Origin: Candidatus Hydrogenedentota bacterium
GTDB lineage: Bacteria; Hydrogenedentota; Hydrogenedentia; Hydrogenedentiales; CAITNO01
Reading direction: 5' to 3'
Length of the DNA: 20,094 nt
NCBI GenBank assembly: GCA_903922535.1
Contig: CAIXUF010000764.1
Span: forward strand, 1 to 20,094
Positions within the stretch are counted from its first letter, which is position 1. Each line of letters begins with the position of its first letter. Made by a program: the position numbers and the translations under genes. The notes under the pieces were generated by a model. The model did no database searches. It was not told the DNA's origin and was given only the letters and a program-made list of their open reading frames with translations. Shown here one piece after another: positions 1 to 7,374 of the stretch.

Positions 1-59
1 ACCGTGCGCGGGTTCACGCTGTGCCAGGCCGCCACCCAGTGGGCGCCGCCGACGGCGGA
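1..59. repeat. 59-bp exact direct repeat (copy 1)
   Basis: Bases 1-59 are identical to 381-439; the match ends at base 60 (a) versus base 440 (g). Copy 2 lies inside the beta-helix gene. The spacing is 380 bp, not a multiple of three, so copy 1 is read in a different frame from copy 2 within the same open frame. A 59-bp perfect repeat at the very edge of the window is typical of a chimeric contig end, but a real short duplication cannot be excluded. Confidence 0.9.
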
Positions 60-1556
60 AACATTGAAATTCGCCTGGACGCGCCGGACGGCGAAGTCCT
101 TGGCGCATGCGCCGTTCCAAACACCGGCGGGTGGCAGTCCTGGTCTGAATTCAAGGCCGACATCAAGCCCGTGAGCGGCGTCAAGACCCTGTGCATGGTG
201 TTCAAAAGTTCCACCCAAGACCAGGCCGCGGACACGGCCCAGCTTTGGTACGCAAAGGTGGATGACAAGAACACCACGATCTGGGCACAGTTCAAAGGGG
301 CGGACCCGAACAAGGAACTGGTCGAGATCAACGTTCGCAGGGCGGTTTTCTATCCCGACAAGCCGGGCATGAACTACATCACCGTGCGCGGGTTCACGCT
401 GTGCCAGGCCGCCACCCAGTGGGCGCCGCCGACGGCGGAGCAGGTGGGCATCATCGGCACGCACTGGAGCAAAGGCTGGATTATCGAGAACAACACCATC
501 AGTCATTCGGTGTGCTGCGGCGTCGCGCTGGGCAAGCACGGCGATGAGTTCGACAACACGTCCGCCGACACCGCGGAGGGCTACGTCAAGACCATCGAGC
601 GCGCCATCCAGCACGGCTGGAGCAAGGAGAACATTGGGCACCACATCGTCCGCAACAACACCATCTCCCACTGCGAGCAGACGGGTGTTGTCGGCAGCCT
701 GGGCGCGGTTTTCAGCACGATCACCGGCAACACCATCCACGACATTCACGTCCGGCAGCTTTTCACGGGCGCGGAGATGGCGGGCATAAAGCTGCACGGC
801 GCCATTGACGTGGAAATCAGCGGCAACAACATCTACCGCTGCTGCCTGGGCACCTGGCTTGACTGGATGGCGCAGGGCGCGCACGTGACCCGCAACCTCT
901 ACCACGACAATCTGTCGCGCGACCTGTTTGTCGAGGTGGACCACGGGCCGTTCCTGGTGGACAACAACCTGTTTCTCTCGCCCGGGTCGCTGCTTTCCGT
1001 GTCACAGGGCGGCGCCTACGCGCACAACCTGTTCATGGGAAAATTCGACATTCACACCCTTGACAAACGCCTGACGCCCTTCCACAAGGCCCATTCCACC
1101 GAACTTGCCGGCATGCACAACAATCCCAACGGCGACGACAAGTACTACAACAACATCTTCGTCGAGCGCGGCAACCTGCGGCCCTATGACAAGGCGAAAC
1201 TGCCCGTGTGGATGAAGGGCAATGTCTTCCTCAAAGGGGCCAAGCCCTCCAAGCGCGAAGCCCGGCCGACCCTTAAACCCAAACTCGACCCGGCGGTCAA
1301 ACTGGTTGAGAAGGCGGACGGCTGTTATCTCGAACTCACACTCAAGAACATGTGGAAGGGAATGGCTTCGCGCCCCCTGGTAACCAGCGCGCTTCTCGGC
1401 AAGGCGTCCATTCCAGACCTGCCCTATGAGAACCCCGACGGCACCCCGCTGAAAATCGACAGTGACTTTTTCGGCAAGCCCAGAAGCGAAACGAATCCCG
1501 TCCCCGGCCCCTTTGCAAATCCGGGAACCGGACAGATCTCACTGAAGGTGTGGTAG
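3..1556 (+). CDS. CBM6-like / right-handed beta-helix protein, 5' incomplete
   Basis: The frame is open from the left edge, so the N-terminus lies outside the window. The first 19 codons or so fall in a displaced 59-bp repeat and should not be trusted. From about base 54 the protein reads like the end of a family 6 carbohydrate-binding module (GGNIEIRLDAPDG, then an NTGGWQSW motif and a PVSG turn). From about base 240 it becomes a parallel beta-helix domain rich in N-N-T-I-S and G-N-x-I rungs, with the conserved stretches ITVRGFTL, GTHWSKGWIIENN, SKENIGHH and VEVDHGPFLVDNN. That architecture belongs to secreted polysaccharide-active beta-helix proteins; the closest family I can name is GH141-like, which is inference. 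The C-terminal 90 residues form a separate small beta-rich tail. The stop is TAG at 1554-1556. No catalytic residues can be assigned safely. The gene converges on another beta-helix gene. Confidence 0.75.
   Translation, partial: RARVHAVPGRHPVGAADGGNIEIRLDAPDGEVLGACAVPNTGGWQSWSEFKADIKPVSGVKTLCMVFKSSTQDQAADTAQLWYAKVDDKNTTIWAQFKGADPNKELVEINVRRAVFYPDKPGMNYITVRGFTLCQAATQWAPPTAEQVGIIGTHWSKGWIIENNTISHSVCCGVALGKHGDEFDNTSADTAEGYVKTIERAIQHGWSKENIGHHIVRNNTISHCEQTGVVGSLGAVFSTITGNTIHDIHVRQLFTGAEMAGIKLHGAIDVEISGNNIYRCCLGTWLDWMAQGAHVTRNLYHDNLSRDLFVEVDHGPFLVDNNLFLSPGSLLSVSQGGAYAHNLFMGKFDIHTLDKRLTPFHKAHSTELAGMHNNPNGDDKYYNNIFVERGNLRPYDKAKLPVWMKGNVFLKGAKPSKREARPTLKPKLDPAVKLVEKADGCYLELTLKNMWKGMASRPLVTSALLGKASIPDLPYENPDGTPLKIDSDFFGKPRSETNPVPGPFANPGTGQISLKVW
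381..439. repeat. 59-bp exact direct repeat (copy 2, in beta-helix gene)
   Basis: Second copy of the 59-bp sequence found at 1-59. Here it is in its natural coding context: it reads TVRGFTLCQAATQWAPPTAE in frame and continues smoothly into the beta-helix domain. This copy is therefore the original and the one at the window edge is the displaced one. Confidence 0.9.
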
Positions 1557-1562
1557 AGGAGA

Positions 1563-1585
1563 ATGCCGCAGCCTTATCGCGGCAT
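1563..1585. terminator. hairpin between convergent genes
   Basis: A perfect 7-bp inverted repeat, ATGCCGC (1563-1569) and GCGGCAT (1579-1585), with a 9-nt loop. It lies in the 58-bp gap between two convergent stop codons and could serve both strands. There is no T tract on either side, so it would be a non-canonical terminator. Confidence 0.45.
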
Positions 1586-1614
1586 GGACATCCCGTGCCA
1601 CGATGGGGAAACGA

Positions 1615-2991
1615 CTATTCCACCGGCCGGATGAGATCCCCTGCGACGTTTTCCGCATGCGTGCCGAAGTCCGCGCGGACGCCGTGCGGGTTGTGGACCC
1701 AGACGGTTCCGCTCAAATCACGCACGCCATGGTCTTCCTTCTCCATGTGGACAACGAGCGCCGGGCGGTCCACCGTGTCGTAGACGTGGCAGTTGACGAA
1801 CTCCACGCCGCCCAGCCTGGTGGTCAGGCTGGGTCGGCGCAGGGTGATGGAGATGGGGGAGCGGGGCGAATCGTCATCGAGCGGGTCGGAAAGCCACGCG
1901 TTCTTCCAACTGCAATGATCGAAGCGCACCTTCACGCCCTCGCTGGACTTGTCGTAGATGCGGGCGCCCTCGCGGCCGGTGTTTTCCGAGACGCAGTTGC
2001 GGAACTCAACGAGGCCCTGGGGGCCGTCATCCCTGCAGGTGCCCACGGTCATGCCGCCCCAGCCGCCCAGTTCGGCGCTGCGCACCACCTCGGCGCTGTC
2101 GCCCGGCCTGCCCATGCGCATCACGCAGTCTTCAAAGAGGATGGACACGTCCGCGCTCTCCTTCGTGAGCGGCTTGAGGTAGACCGACGTGGCATTGCCG
2201 CGGTTGTTCTCGAACAGGCAGTTGCGGACGACGCAGTTCGCCTCGCGCTCGTTGGGCGTGTCGGGCTCGAAGTCGATGCCCGACTCCGGCGCGGTGCCGC
2301 CCGTGCCCGACAGCGAGCAGTTTTCGACCAGCAGATCCTGCGCGCTGACGACACTGATGCCCTGGCGGTGGTTGTCCCAGCAGGTGACATTGCGCACCGT
2401 GACACCCTCGCACCAGGCACGCGCGCCGCCGCCGTCGAGGTAGATGCCGTCGCCGCCCGAACTCTCGATGCGCAGTCCTTCAATGGTCACGTTGCGGCAG
2501 CCGCGCAGGGCGACGCCCATGCGCCATTCGGCGGGCTTGTAGGGCGGATTCTGGTAGTCCTTCTTGCGCATGCGCAGCACCGCGCCGTAGCCGCGCAGCG
2601 TCAGATTCTCCGCGTCCACCGCCGAAAACAGCGAATCGCCGCCGCCCTTAAACTCGCCCTTCTTGGCCATCACCAGCACGCCGGGCTCGAAGATGATTTC
2701 CTGGTCGCCATGCAGCCGCAGCGGACGGACGGTCCATGCCTCGCCCAGGTAGGGAATAATCAGTGTTTTCGCTTTGGAGTCGATTGCCGCCTGTAGCGTG
2801 TCCGTGACGTCTTCGGCGTTGAACCCCCACCATGCGGCGCTGGCCGTGGTGCGTTCTCCCGAGGCGACCTGCTGCACGGCGGCCTCATTGCGCGCGCACA
2901 GGGGGGGCATGCCGATCTCCCCGGCCGTGGCGCACGGCGCAATCAAGGCCGAAACGAGGCCCAACAATGCCATTCTCGAAAATGCCGACAT
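1615..2991 (-). CDS. secreted right-handed parallel beta-helix protein
   Basis: A 458-residue exported protein. The preferred start is the second of two adjacent ATGs (2991), because GGAGG at 2997-3001 lies 5 nt upstream of it; a TTG further upstream is possible but unneeded. Residues 1-25 form a Sec signal peptide (MSAFSRMALLGLVSAL, then CATA before GEIG). After a linker comes a pectate-lyase-like segment (AAIDSKAKTLIIPYLGEAW, typical of the N-terminal cap). Next come repeated beta-helix rungs such as NVTIEGLRIESSGGDGIYLDG, GVTVRNVTCWDNHRQGISV, LLVENCSL, CVVRNCLFENN and VEFRNCVSENT. The family includes polysaccharide lyases, GH28-type hydrolases and non-catalytic surface proteins. I see no recognisable catalytic triad, so the substrate is unknown. 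Its neighbour is another beta-helix gene, suggesting a polysaccharide-related locus extending left of the window. Confidence 0.85.
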   Translation of the reverse strand: MSAFSRMALLGLVSALIAPCATAGEIGMPPLCARNEAAVQQVASGERTTASAAWWGFNAEDVTDTLQAAIDSKAKTLIIPYLGEAWTVRPLRLHGDQEIIFEPGVLVMAKKGEFKGGGDSLFSAVDAENLTLRGYGAVLRMRKKDYQNPPYKPAEWRMGVALRGCRNVTIEGLRIESSGGDGIYLDGGGARAWCEGVTVRNVTCWDNHRQGISVVSAQDLLVENCSLSGTGGTAPESGIDFEPDTPNEREANCVVRNCLFENNRGNATSVYLKPLTKESADVSILFEDCVMRMGRPGDSAEVVRSAELGGWGGMTVGTCRDDGPQGLVEFRNCVSENTGREGARIYDKSSEGVKVRFDHCSWKNAWLSDPLDDDSPRSPISITLRRPSLTTRLGGVEFVNCHVYDTVDRPALVVHMEKEDHGVRDLSGTVWVHNPHGVRADFGTHAENVAGDLIRPVE

Positions 2992-3030
2992 CATAACCTC
3001 CAATCTGAATATTGACAATGGAAACGCGAC

Positions 3031-3058
3031 ATCTTAGCGCATGGCGCCGGTCCGGCAA
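3031..3058 (-). promoter_or_regulatory. candidate promoter of the secreted beta-helix gene
   Basis: On the minus strand, TTGCCG (3058-3053) and TAAGAT (3036-3031) are separated by 16 nt. This resembles a housekeeping sigma-70-type promoter and would give a leader of about 33 nt before the ATG at 2991. It is a pattern match only. Confidence 0.35.
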
Positions 3059-3100
3059 AAAACCCGCGGCGCCGGCGGGACCGCCGCCTGTTCCCGTCTC

Positions 3101-3109
3101 TGGTACAAT
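3101..3109 (+). promoter_or_regulatory. candidate extended -10 promoter of the RluA-family gene
   Basis: TGGTACAAT is an extended -10 element (TG-n-TACAAT) in the 225-bp divergent gap, about 107 nt before the ATG at 3217. No good -35 lies 16-18 nt upstream, which extended -10 promoters tolerate. A very similar TGGCACAAT element occurs upstream of the 19-haem cytochrome gene. Confidence 0.4.
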
Positions 3110-3216
3110 ACGGTTCCCGCGGCAAAGAACACCGCAGGGCGCAAAACCAGCGCCTTTCCTTTTCAGCGTTTTGACACAAGCGAGCTTGACTTTATGCCCG
3201 TCAGGGGACGCCATTA

Positions 3217-3927
3217 ATGGAACCGTTCACCAACAAGCACCTTCCCCGGGGGGTGATGATCATCTACGAGGACAAGGACATTCTCGTGGTGAACAAGCCG
3301 GCGGGCCTGCTGACCATGGGTACCGAAAAGGACAAGGTCAACACGCTGTATTACGCCCTGACGGACTATGTGCGCAAAGGCAACGCCAAGTCGCACAACC
3401 GCATCTTCATCGTGCACCGGCTCGACCGGGAAGTGTCGGGCATCCTCGTCTTCGCCAAGACCGAGGCAGCCAAGTTCTATTTGCAGGACCAGTGGGACGC
3501 GGCGGAAAAGACCTATCTTGCGGTGGTGCACGGGGAACTGGAGACGAAAGAGGGGACGATCACCTCCTACCTGACCGAGAACAGCGCCTATGTCGTCCAT
3601 TCCACGCGCGACACCCGGAACGGGAAGTTCTCCCAAACCGCATACAGGGTGCTCCGCGAGACCCGGCTGTACAGCCTGCTGGAGATTCGCCTCCTGACGG
3701 GCAGAAAACACCAGATTCGTGTGCACCTGGCCGACGAGGGGCATCCAATTGTGGGTGACAAGAAGTACGGCAAGAGCGACCGGGATCAAAAGCGGATGGC
3801 GTTGCACGCCGTGTCGATTGCGTTCAACCATCCGCACAACGGCCAGCCGATGACCTTTGAAAGCAAGGCGCCCGCCCATTTCAACCACCTCCTGGGCGGC
3901 GCGAGCGGGGAAGCGCGGATCAAGTAA
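3217..3927 (+). CDS. RluA-family pseudouridine synthase
   Basis: A 236-residue enzyme that isomerises uridine to pseudouridine in rRNA or tRNA. The family signature HRLDREVSG is at residues 67-75, with Asp70 as the expected catalytic aspartate. Other family landmarks are ILVVNKPAG near the N-terminus (22-30), KTYLAVVHG in the middle, and GRKHQIRVHLADEGHPIVGD toward the C-terminus. There is no N-terminal S4 domain, so it resembles the short RluA/RluC-like or tRNA-type enzymes rather than RluD; the target nucleotide cannot be told from sequence. The start at 3217 has AGGGGA 8 nt upstream. An internal ATG at 3256 directly after GGGGGG is an alternative that would remove 13 non-conserved residues. 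It stands alone between the beta-helix genes and the respiratory operon. Confidence 0.93.
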   Translation: MEPFTNKHLPRGVMIIYEDKDILVVNKPAGLLTMGTEKDKVNTLYYALTDYVRKGNAKSHNRIFIVHRLDREVSGILVFAKTEAAKFYLQDQWDAAEKTYLAVVHGELETKEGTITSYLTENSAYVVHSTRDTRNGKFSQTAYRVLRETRLYSLLEIRLLTGRKHQIRVHLADEGHPIVGDKKYGKSDRDQKRMALHAVSIAFNHPHNGQPMTFESKAPAHFNHLLGGASGEARIK

Positions 3928-3939
3928 GGGTGCCGTGGC

Positions 3940-3956
3940 GTTTTGCGAGGCAAAAC
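3940..3956 (+). terminator. hairpin 13 nt after the RluA-family stop
   Basis: GTTTTGC (3940-3946), a GAG loop, then GCAAAAC (3950-3956): a perfect 7-bp stem. It is placed where a terminator is expected but lacks a following T run, so its function as a terminator is uncertain. Confidence 0.45.
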
Positions 3957-3965
3957 AGAACGCGC

Positions 3966-3983
3966 CTGCCGCACTTCTCTGCG
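3966..3983 (+). terminator. second GC-rich hairpin after the RluA-family gene
   Basis: GCCGCA (3966-3971), loop CTTCTC, TGCGGC (3978-3983): a perfect 6-bp GC-rich stem nine bases after the first hairpin. No U tract follows. Together the two could act as a tandem terminator or be part of a dispersed repeat element. Confidence 0.4.
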
Positions 3984-4030
3984 GCGGCAAGGACGTTTCC
4001 GGCCGTGCGGAGGGTCGCCGGAGTTGGCGC

Positions 4031-4066
4031 CTGGACGAACACGGACCTGTACGGACGGACACGGAC
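4031..4066. repeat. GGAC array with 10-bp phase
   Basis: GGAC occurs at 4033, 4043, 4053 and 4063, exactly every 10 bases, three of them inside ACGGAC, with one extra GGAC at 4057. The spacing is one helical turn. From memory, similar ACGGA-type decamers are scattered in intergenic regions of large PVC-like genomes, so this may be a dispersed repeat family rather than a local operator. Confidence 0.7.
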
Positions 4067-4254
4067 GCAGAGGCCAAGCCGACCAACCCATATTGCCCCC
4101 CGTACGTTTTTCGTCTTTACGAGTGACGGACACCTCTGGCAGGCGGCAAGTTGGGGAATAGCATGCACTTCCGGGTTGTTCACTTTTTTCAGTGGCGGAG
4201 TGCCCTTACCCAATCTGTGTGAACGTGAAACGAACGCCGATGTAGAGGTGATGC

Positions 4255-7179
4255 ATGTCGGGTGTGTCGCGAAGGAGATTCCTGCAAACGGCCGGCGGGG
4301 CGTTTTTCGCCTCGGGCATGTCCGGCAAGAGCTGGACCAAGCTTATTCCCTACGTGATTCCGCCCGAAGAGACGGTGCCCGGCGTGTGGAGTTACTTCGC
4401 CTCGACCTGCCGGGAATGCCCCGCCGGGTGCGGCATGCACTTGTGGCACCGGGACGGCCGCGTGACCAAGGCGGAGGGCAATCCTGGCCATCCCGTGAAC
4501 CGTGGCGGGCTGTGTGCCCGCGGCCAGTCGGCCCTGCAGGGACTGTACGACCCGGACCGGCTCAAGGAAATCACGCACCGGCCCAAGGGCGGCACGCCTG
4601 AGAATCCCATGTGGGCCATGACCCTGGAGCCCATTGGTAACCACATCAAGACGACGACTGGCAAGGTCGCATTGATGAGCGGCCTTCAAACCGGCACGCT
4701 GGCCGAAATCATGCAGGCCTTTGTCAAGGCCTTTGGCTCCGACCGCATCATCTTCCATGAGCCCTTCAATTACGAGGCGCTGCGCGCCGCTCATGAATCC
4801 GTTTTTGGCATGGCGGTCGTGCCCGATTACCGCATTGAAGACTGTTCCATGGTGGTCAGCCTGGCCGCCGACTTCCTCGAAAGCTGGGTGTCGCCGGTGG
4901 GATATGCCCACCAATTTGCGTCATTGCGCACACCGAAGGACGGCGCCTTTGGCCGGATGATCTACGTGGGTCCGCGCCTGTCCATGACCGCTGCGAACGC
5001 TGATGAGTATATACAGTCGCCGGTGGGTGCTGAGTCGTGGGTGGCACTCGCCATGGCCGCCGTGATTGTTCGCAAGGGCTGGGCGCGCGCAGCCACCGAA
5101 GCGGTGGAACCGCTGCTGGCCGGGGTTGACCCCGCCGTGGTGCCGGCGGCCCTGTGCGGGCGCGTCACAACAGCGCAGATCGAAGTCTGGGCGGACGCTT
5201 TTGTCCATGCCCCGGCGAGCGTGGCGCTGGCCGGACCCGTCGGCGGCACGGGTCCCGCCGCATGGCAGACGGCCGTGGCCGCCGCGCTGCTCAACTGGGT
5301 GGCGGGCCGCGTTGGCCAGACCGTGGACTTCTCCCGGCCGCATGCGATCAGCCAGACGGCAACGCGCGGGCAGGTGCAGGCGTTTCTCGAAAGTCTCACG
5401 CCGGAGGACACCCTGATTATCTGCGACGCGAACCCGGTGTATAGCATTCCGGGCGCGGCGGAACACATCAAGCGCGCCGGTACCGTCGTCTATATGGGTG
5501 CCCTGCCCGACGAAACCTCAGAACTGGCCACGTGGGTATTGCCGACCCATTCCCCGATTGAATCCTGGGGGGACTATGCCCCCATGGCAGGGGTGCATGC
5601 GCTGCTCCAGCCGACCATGGCGCCGATGTACGACACCCAGTCCATGGGGGACATCCTGCTTGGATTCAGCAAGGTCGCCGAGAAGCCGCTGTTGCAGGAC
5701 GGCTACGACACGCCCGCCACGGACACCGAGGAGTGGCTGCGCCGCAACTGGCGCGCGCTGGCGAAGCGGATCATGCCGGACAAGTCTCCCGACGAATTCT
5801 GGCGCAATGCCCTGTGCGCGGGCGGCGTGTGGGAGAATCTGCCGACGGTCCTGGTGTCACTTCGTCCCGAGGCGGCCGTGCTCAAACTGTCCTATTCTTC
5901 CTCCTCTTCCGCGCCCGCCGACATTTCCACGGCCCGCCTCTGGGCGTGGCCTTCGGTTGCGCTTTTCGACGGACGCACGGCCAACCGCGGCTGGCTGCAG
6001 GAAGCGCCCGACCCCACCACGTTCAACGTGTGGGGAAGCTGGATAGACATCCATCCGGAACGGGCCGCGAAACTGGGGCTGACCGACGGTCAGGTGCTGG
6101 AATTGAAGAACGAGCGCGGCGCGGTCGAAGCGCCTGTCCGCCTCACCGCGGACGTGTCTCCGGACACCGTGGCCATCGCCTTCGGACAGGGACACACCGC
6201 GCTGGGCAGAAACGCGGCGCACCGTGGCGTCAATGTCTTCGGACTCCTGTGGGAAGCGTCCGGCGAAGGCCCGTTCCCGACGGTGGTCCTGCGGAACACG
6301 GGCCGCGAAAATCCGCCAGCCTGCGCGAGCGCCACACAGGACCAGCAGGGAAGGCCCATCCTCCAGTGGGTGCCGATCGACGAACTGGCCAAGATGAGGC
6401 CCGGCGACGGCGAAAACGTGCGGCTGCCGCTGCCGGAGGGCTTTGACCCGAAGACGGACGCCTATCCGCCCCGGCAATACAAGGAGCACCGCTGGGCTAT
6501 GGCGGTGGACCTGGCCCGGTGCAATGGCTGCGGCGCCTGCGCGGTGGCCTGCTACGCGGAAAACAACATAAGCGTGCGCGGCGAGAAGCGGCTCCGCGAG
6601 GGGAGGGAGGGCGCGTGGTTGCAGGTGGTGCCCTACCGCGACCCGCAGAATGCGAAGCGCATGGGATTCATCCCCCTGATGTGCCAGCACTGCGATGCGG
6701 CGCCCTGCGAGCCCGTTTGCCCCGTGTATGCCTCCGTGCACAATGAGGAGGGGCTCAATGCCCAGGTGTACAACCGGTGCATCGGGACGCGCTACTGCTC
6801 CAACAACTGCCCCTACAAGGCGCGGCGTTTCAACTGGTTTGATGTGAAGTTCGAGGAACCCCTTAACTTGCAGCTCAATCCGGAAGTGAGCGTGCGCAGC
6901 CGCGGTGTCATGGAAAAATGCACCTTTTGCATCCAGCGCATCCGCCAGGGCGAGCACCGCGCCCGGATTGAGGACCGGCCCGTGCGTGATGGCGAAATCC
7001 AGACAGCCTGCGCGCAGTCCTGCCCCACCCGGGCGATCATCTTCGGCGACCTGCTGGATCCGAAATCGACGGTGTCAGAACTGACGCGGCGTGACCCGCG
7101 TCGGTACCACGTGCTGGAGGACTTGAACACCAAACCCGGCGTGACCTATCTGCGCCGGATAAAGAGACCGGAGGCATGA
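4255..7179 (+). CDS. actB: alternative complex III subunit ActB (molybdopterin-oxidoreductase-like plus ferredoxin domain)
   Basis: A 974-residue iron-sulfur subunit of ACIII, the quinol:electron-acceptor oxidoreductase that replaces the bc1 complex. A twin-arginine signal (SRRRFLQ, residues 5-11) indicates Tat export to the periplasmic face. Residues about 45-700 resemble molybdopterin oxidoreductases; ActB is known to lack the Mo cofactor. Residues about 743-970 form the PsrB/NrfC-type domain with four cysteine clusters: C756-x2-C-x2-C-x3-C, then CQHCDAAPCEPVCP, CIGTRYCSNNCPYKARRFNW, and CTFCIQRI with a downstream C-x3-SCP. The N-terminal domain also keeps C52, C55, C59 and C87, spaced as in Mo enzymes that bind a further [4Fe-4S] cluster. 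The start at 4255 has AGAGG 6 nt upstream. It heads the operon, which is not the canonical actA-first order. Confidence 0.93.
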   Translation: MSGVSRRRFLQTAGGAFFASGMSGKSWTKLIPYVIPPEETVPGVWSYFASTCRECPAGCGMHLWHRDGRVTKAEGNPGHPVNRGGLCARGQSALQGLYDPDRLKEITHRPKGGTPENPMWAMTLEPIGNHIKTTTGKVALMSGLQTGTLAEIMQAFVKAFGSDRIIFHEPFNYEALRAAHESVFGMAVVPDYRIEDCSMVVSLAADFLESWVSPVGYAHQFASLRTPKDGAFGRMIYVGPRLSMTAANADEYIQSPVGAESWVALAMAAVIVRKGWARAATEAVEPLLAGVDPAVVPAALCGRVTTAQIEVWADAFVHAPASVALAGPVGGTGPAAWQTAVAAALLNWVAGRVGQTVDFSRPHAISQTATRGQVQAFLESLTPEDTLIICDANPVYSIPGAAEHIKRAGTVVYMGALPDETSELATWVLPTHSPIESWGDYAPMAGVHALLQPTMAPMYDTQSMGDILLGFSKVAEKPLLQDGYDTPATDTEEWLRRNWRALAKRIMPDKSPDEFWRNALCAGGVWENLPTVLVSLRPEAAVLKLSYSSSSSAPADISTARLWAWPSVALFDGRTANRGWLQEAPDPTTFNVWGSWIDIHPERAAKLGLTDGQVLELKNERGAVEAPVRLTADVSPDTVAIAFGQGHTALGRNAAHRGVNVFGLLWEASGEGPFPTVVLRNTGRENPPACASATQDQQGRPILQWVPIDELAKMRPGDGENVRLPLPEGFDPKTDAYPPRQYKEHRWAMAVDLARCNGCGACAVACYAENNISVRGEKRLREGREGAWLQVVPYRDPQNAKRMGFIPLMCQHCDAAPCEPVCPVYASVHNEEGLNAQVYNRCIGTRYCSNNCPYKARRFNWFDVKFEEPLNLQLNPEVSVRSRGVMEKCTFCIQRIRQGEHRARIEDRPVRDGEIQTACAQSCPTRAIIFGDLLDPKSTVSELTRRDPRRYHVLEDLNTKPGVTYLRRIKRPEA

Positions 7180-7205
7180 GTGAAACCTTGAATCAAAGGA
7201 CGTAA
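7176..7205 (+). other. orphan start codon overlapping the actB stop
   Basis: ATGAG at 7176 overlaps the actB TGA (7177-7179), the same ATGA-type coupling used at other junctions of this operon. It opens a frame of only nine codons (MSETLNQRT) that ends at TAA 7203-7205 inside the GGAC array. It may be the old start of actC cut off by the repeat. GGAGG at 7170-7174 is too close for efficient initiation, so this is speculative. Confidence 0.3.
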
Positions 7206-7301
7206 AGGACATAGAAAGGACGCAAAGGACGCGCCCGGCACTTCTCAAAGCCGCCAGCGCTGTACGTGTCCTTTTCGTCCCTTGAGTCCTTTTGGTCCCT
7301 T
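7195..7301. repeat. inverted GGAC array between actB and actCD
   Basis: Four AAAGGAC units end at 7201, 7210, 7221 and 7230 (steps 9, 11, 9). After a 37-nt spacer, four complementary units start at 7268, 7277, 7286 and 7295 (steps exactly 9), alternating GTCCTTTT and GTCCCTT. The two arms can fold back on each other over about 35 bp with some mismatches. The array fills the only large gap in the operon. It could fold in mRNA and tune expression between actB and actCD, or be a member of a dispersed repeat family. Confidence 0.8.
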
Positions 7302-7374
7302 GTTCGGAAGACAAACGGCTCAGACTGCCGATTCACGATTGATGAATTGTGTCCCCGAGACCTGAAGGAAAGCA

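Larger units (their letters stand above)
3928..4254. other. 327-bp gene-free gap upstream of the respiratory operon
   Basis: No convincing gene is present. Immediately after the RluA-family stop are two hairpins (3940-3956 and 3966-3983), followed by a GC-rich stretch and a 10-bp-phased GGAC array (4031-4066). The 3' part is less GC-rich and should hold the operon promoter. The best match I can offer is CTGGCA (4136-4141), 17 nt, TAGCAT (4159-4164), which is weak. The actB Shine-Dalgarno AGAGG lies at 4244-4248. Confidence 0.6.

Noticed and set aside
3171..3198. TTGACA-16-TATGCC promoter just before the RluA-family gene
   Set aside because: The -35 is perfect but the -10 is poor, and transcription would begin within the ribosome-binding site, leaving almost no leader.
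3928..4254. tRNA or small RNA gene in the gap
   Set aside because: The hairpins are simple, no cloverleaf or tRNA signature was found, and nothing resembles a known riboswitch.
3930..4601. Open frame running from the intergenic gap into actB
   Set aside because: Its product is Arg/Thr-rich from the GGAC array and then overlaps actB in the wrong frame; there is no domain and no good ribosome-binding site.
4255..6300. Functional molybdenum oxidoreductase (formate dehydrogenase or nitrate reductase-like)
   Set aside because: The neighbours actCD and actF and the fused PsrB-like domain identify it as ActB, a family that does not carry a Mo cofactor.
7195..7301. CRISPR array
   Set aside because: Units are only 7-8 bp with 2-4 bp between them and the two halves are inverted; there are no spacers of CRISPR size and no cas genes.
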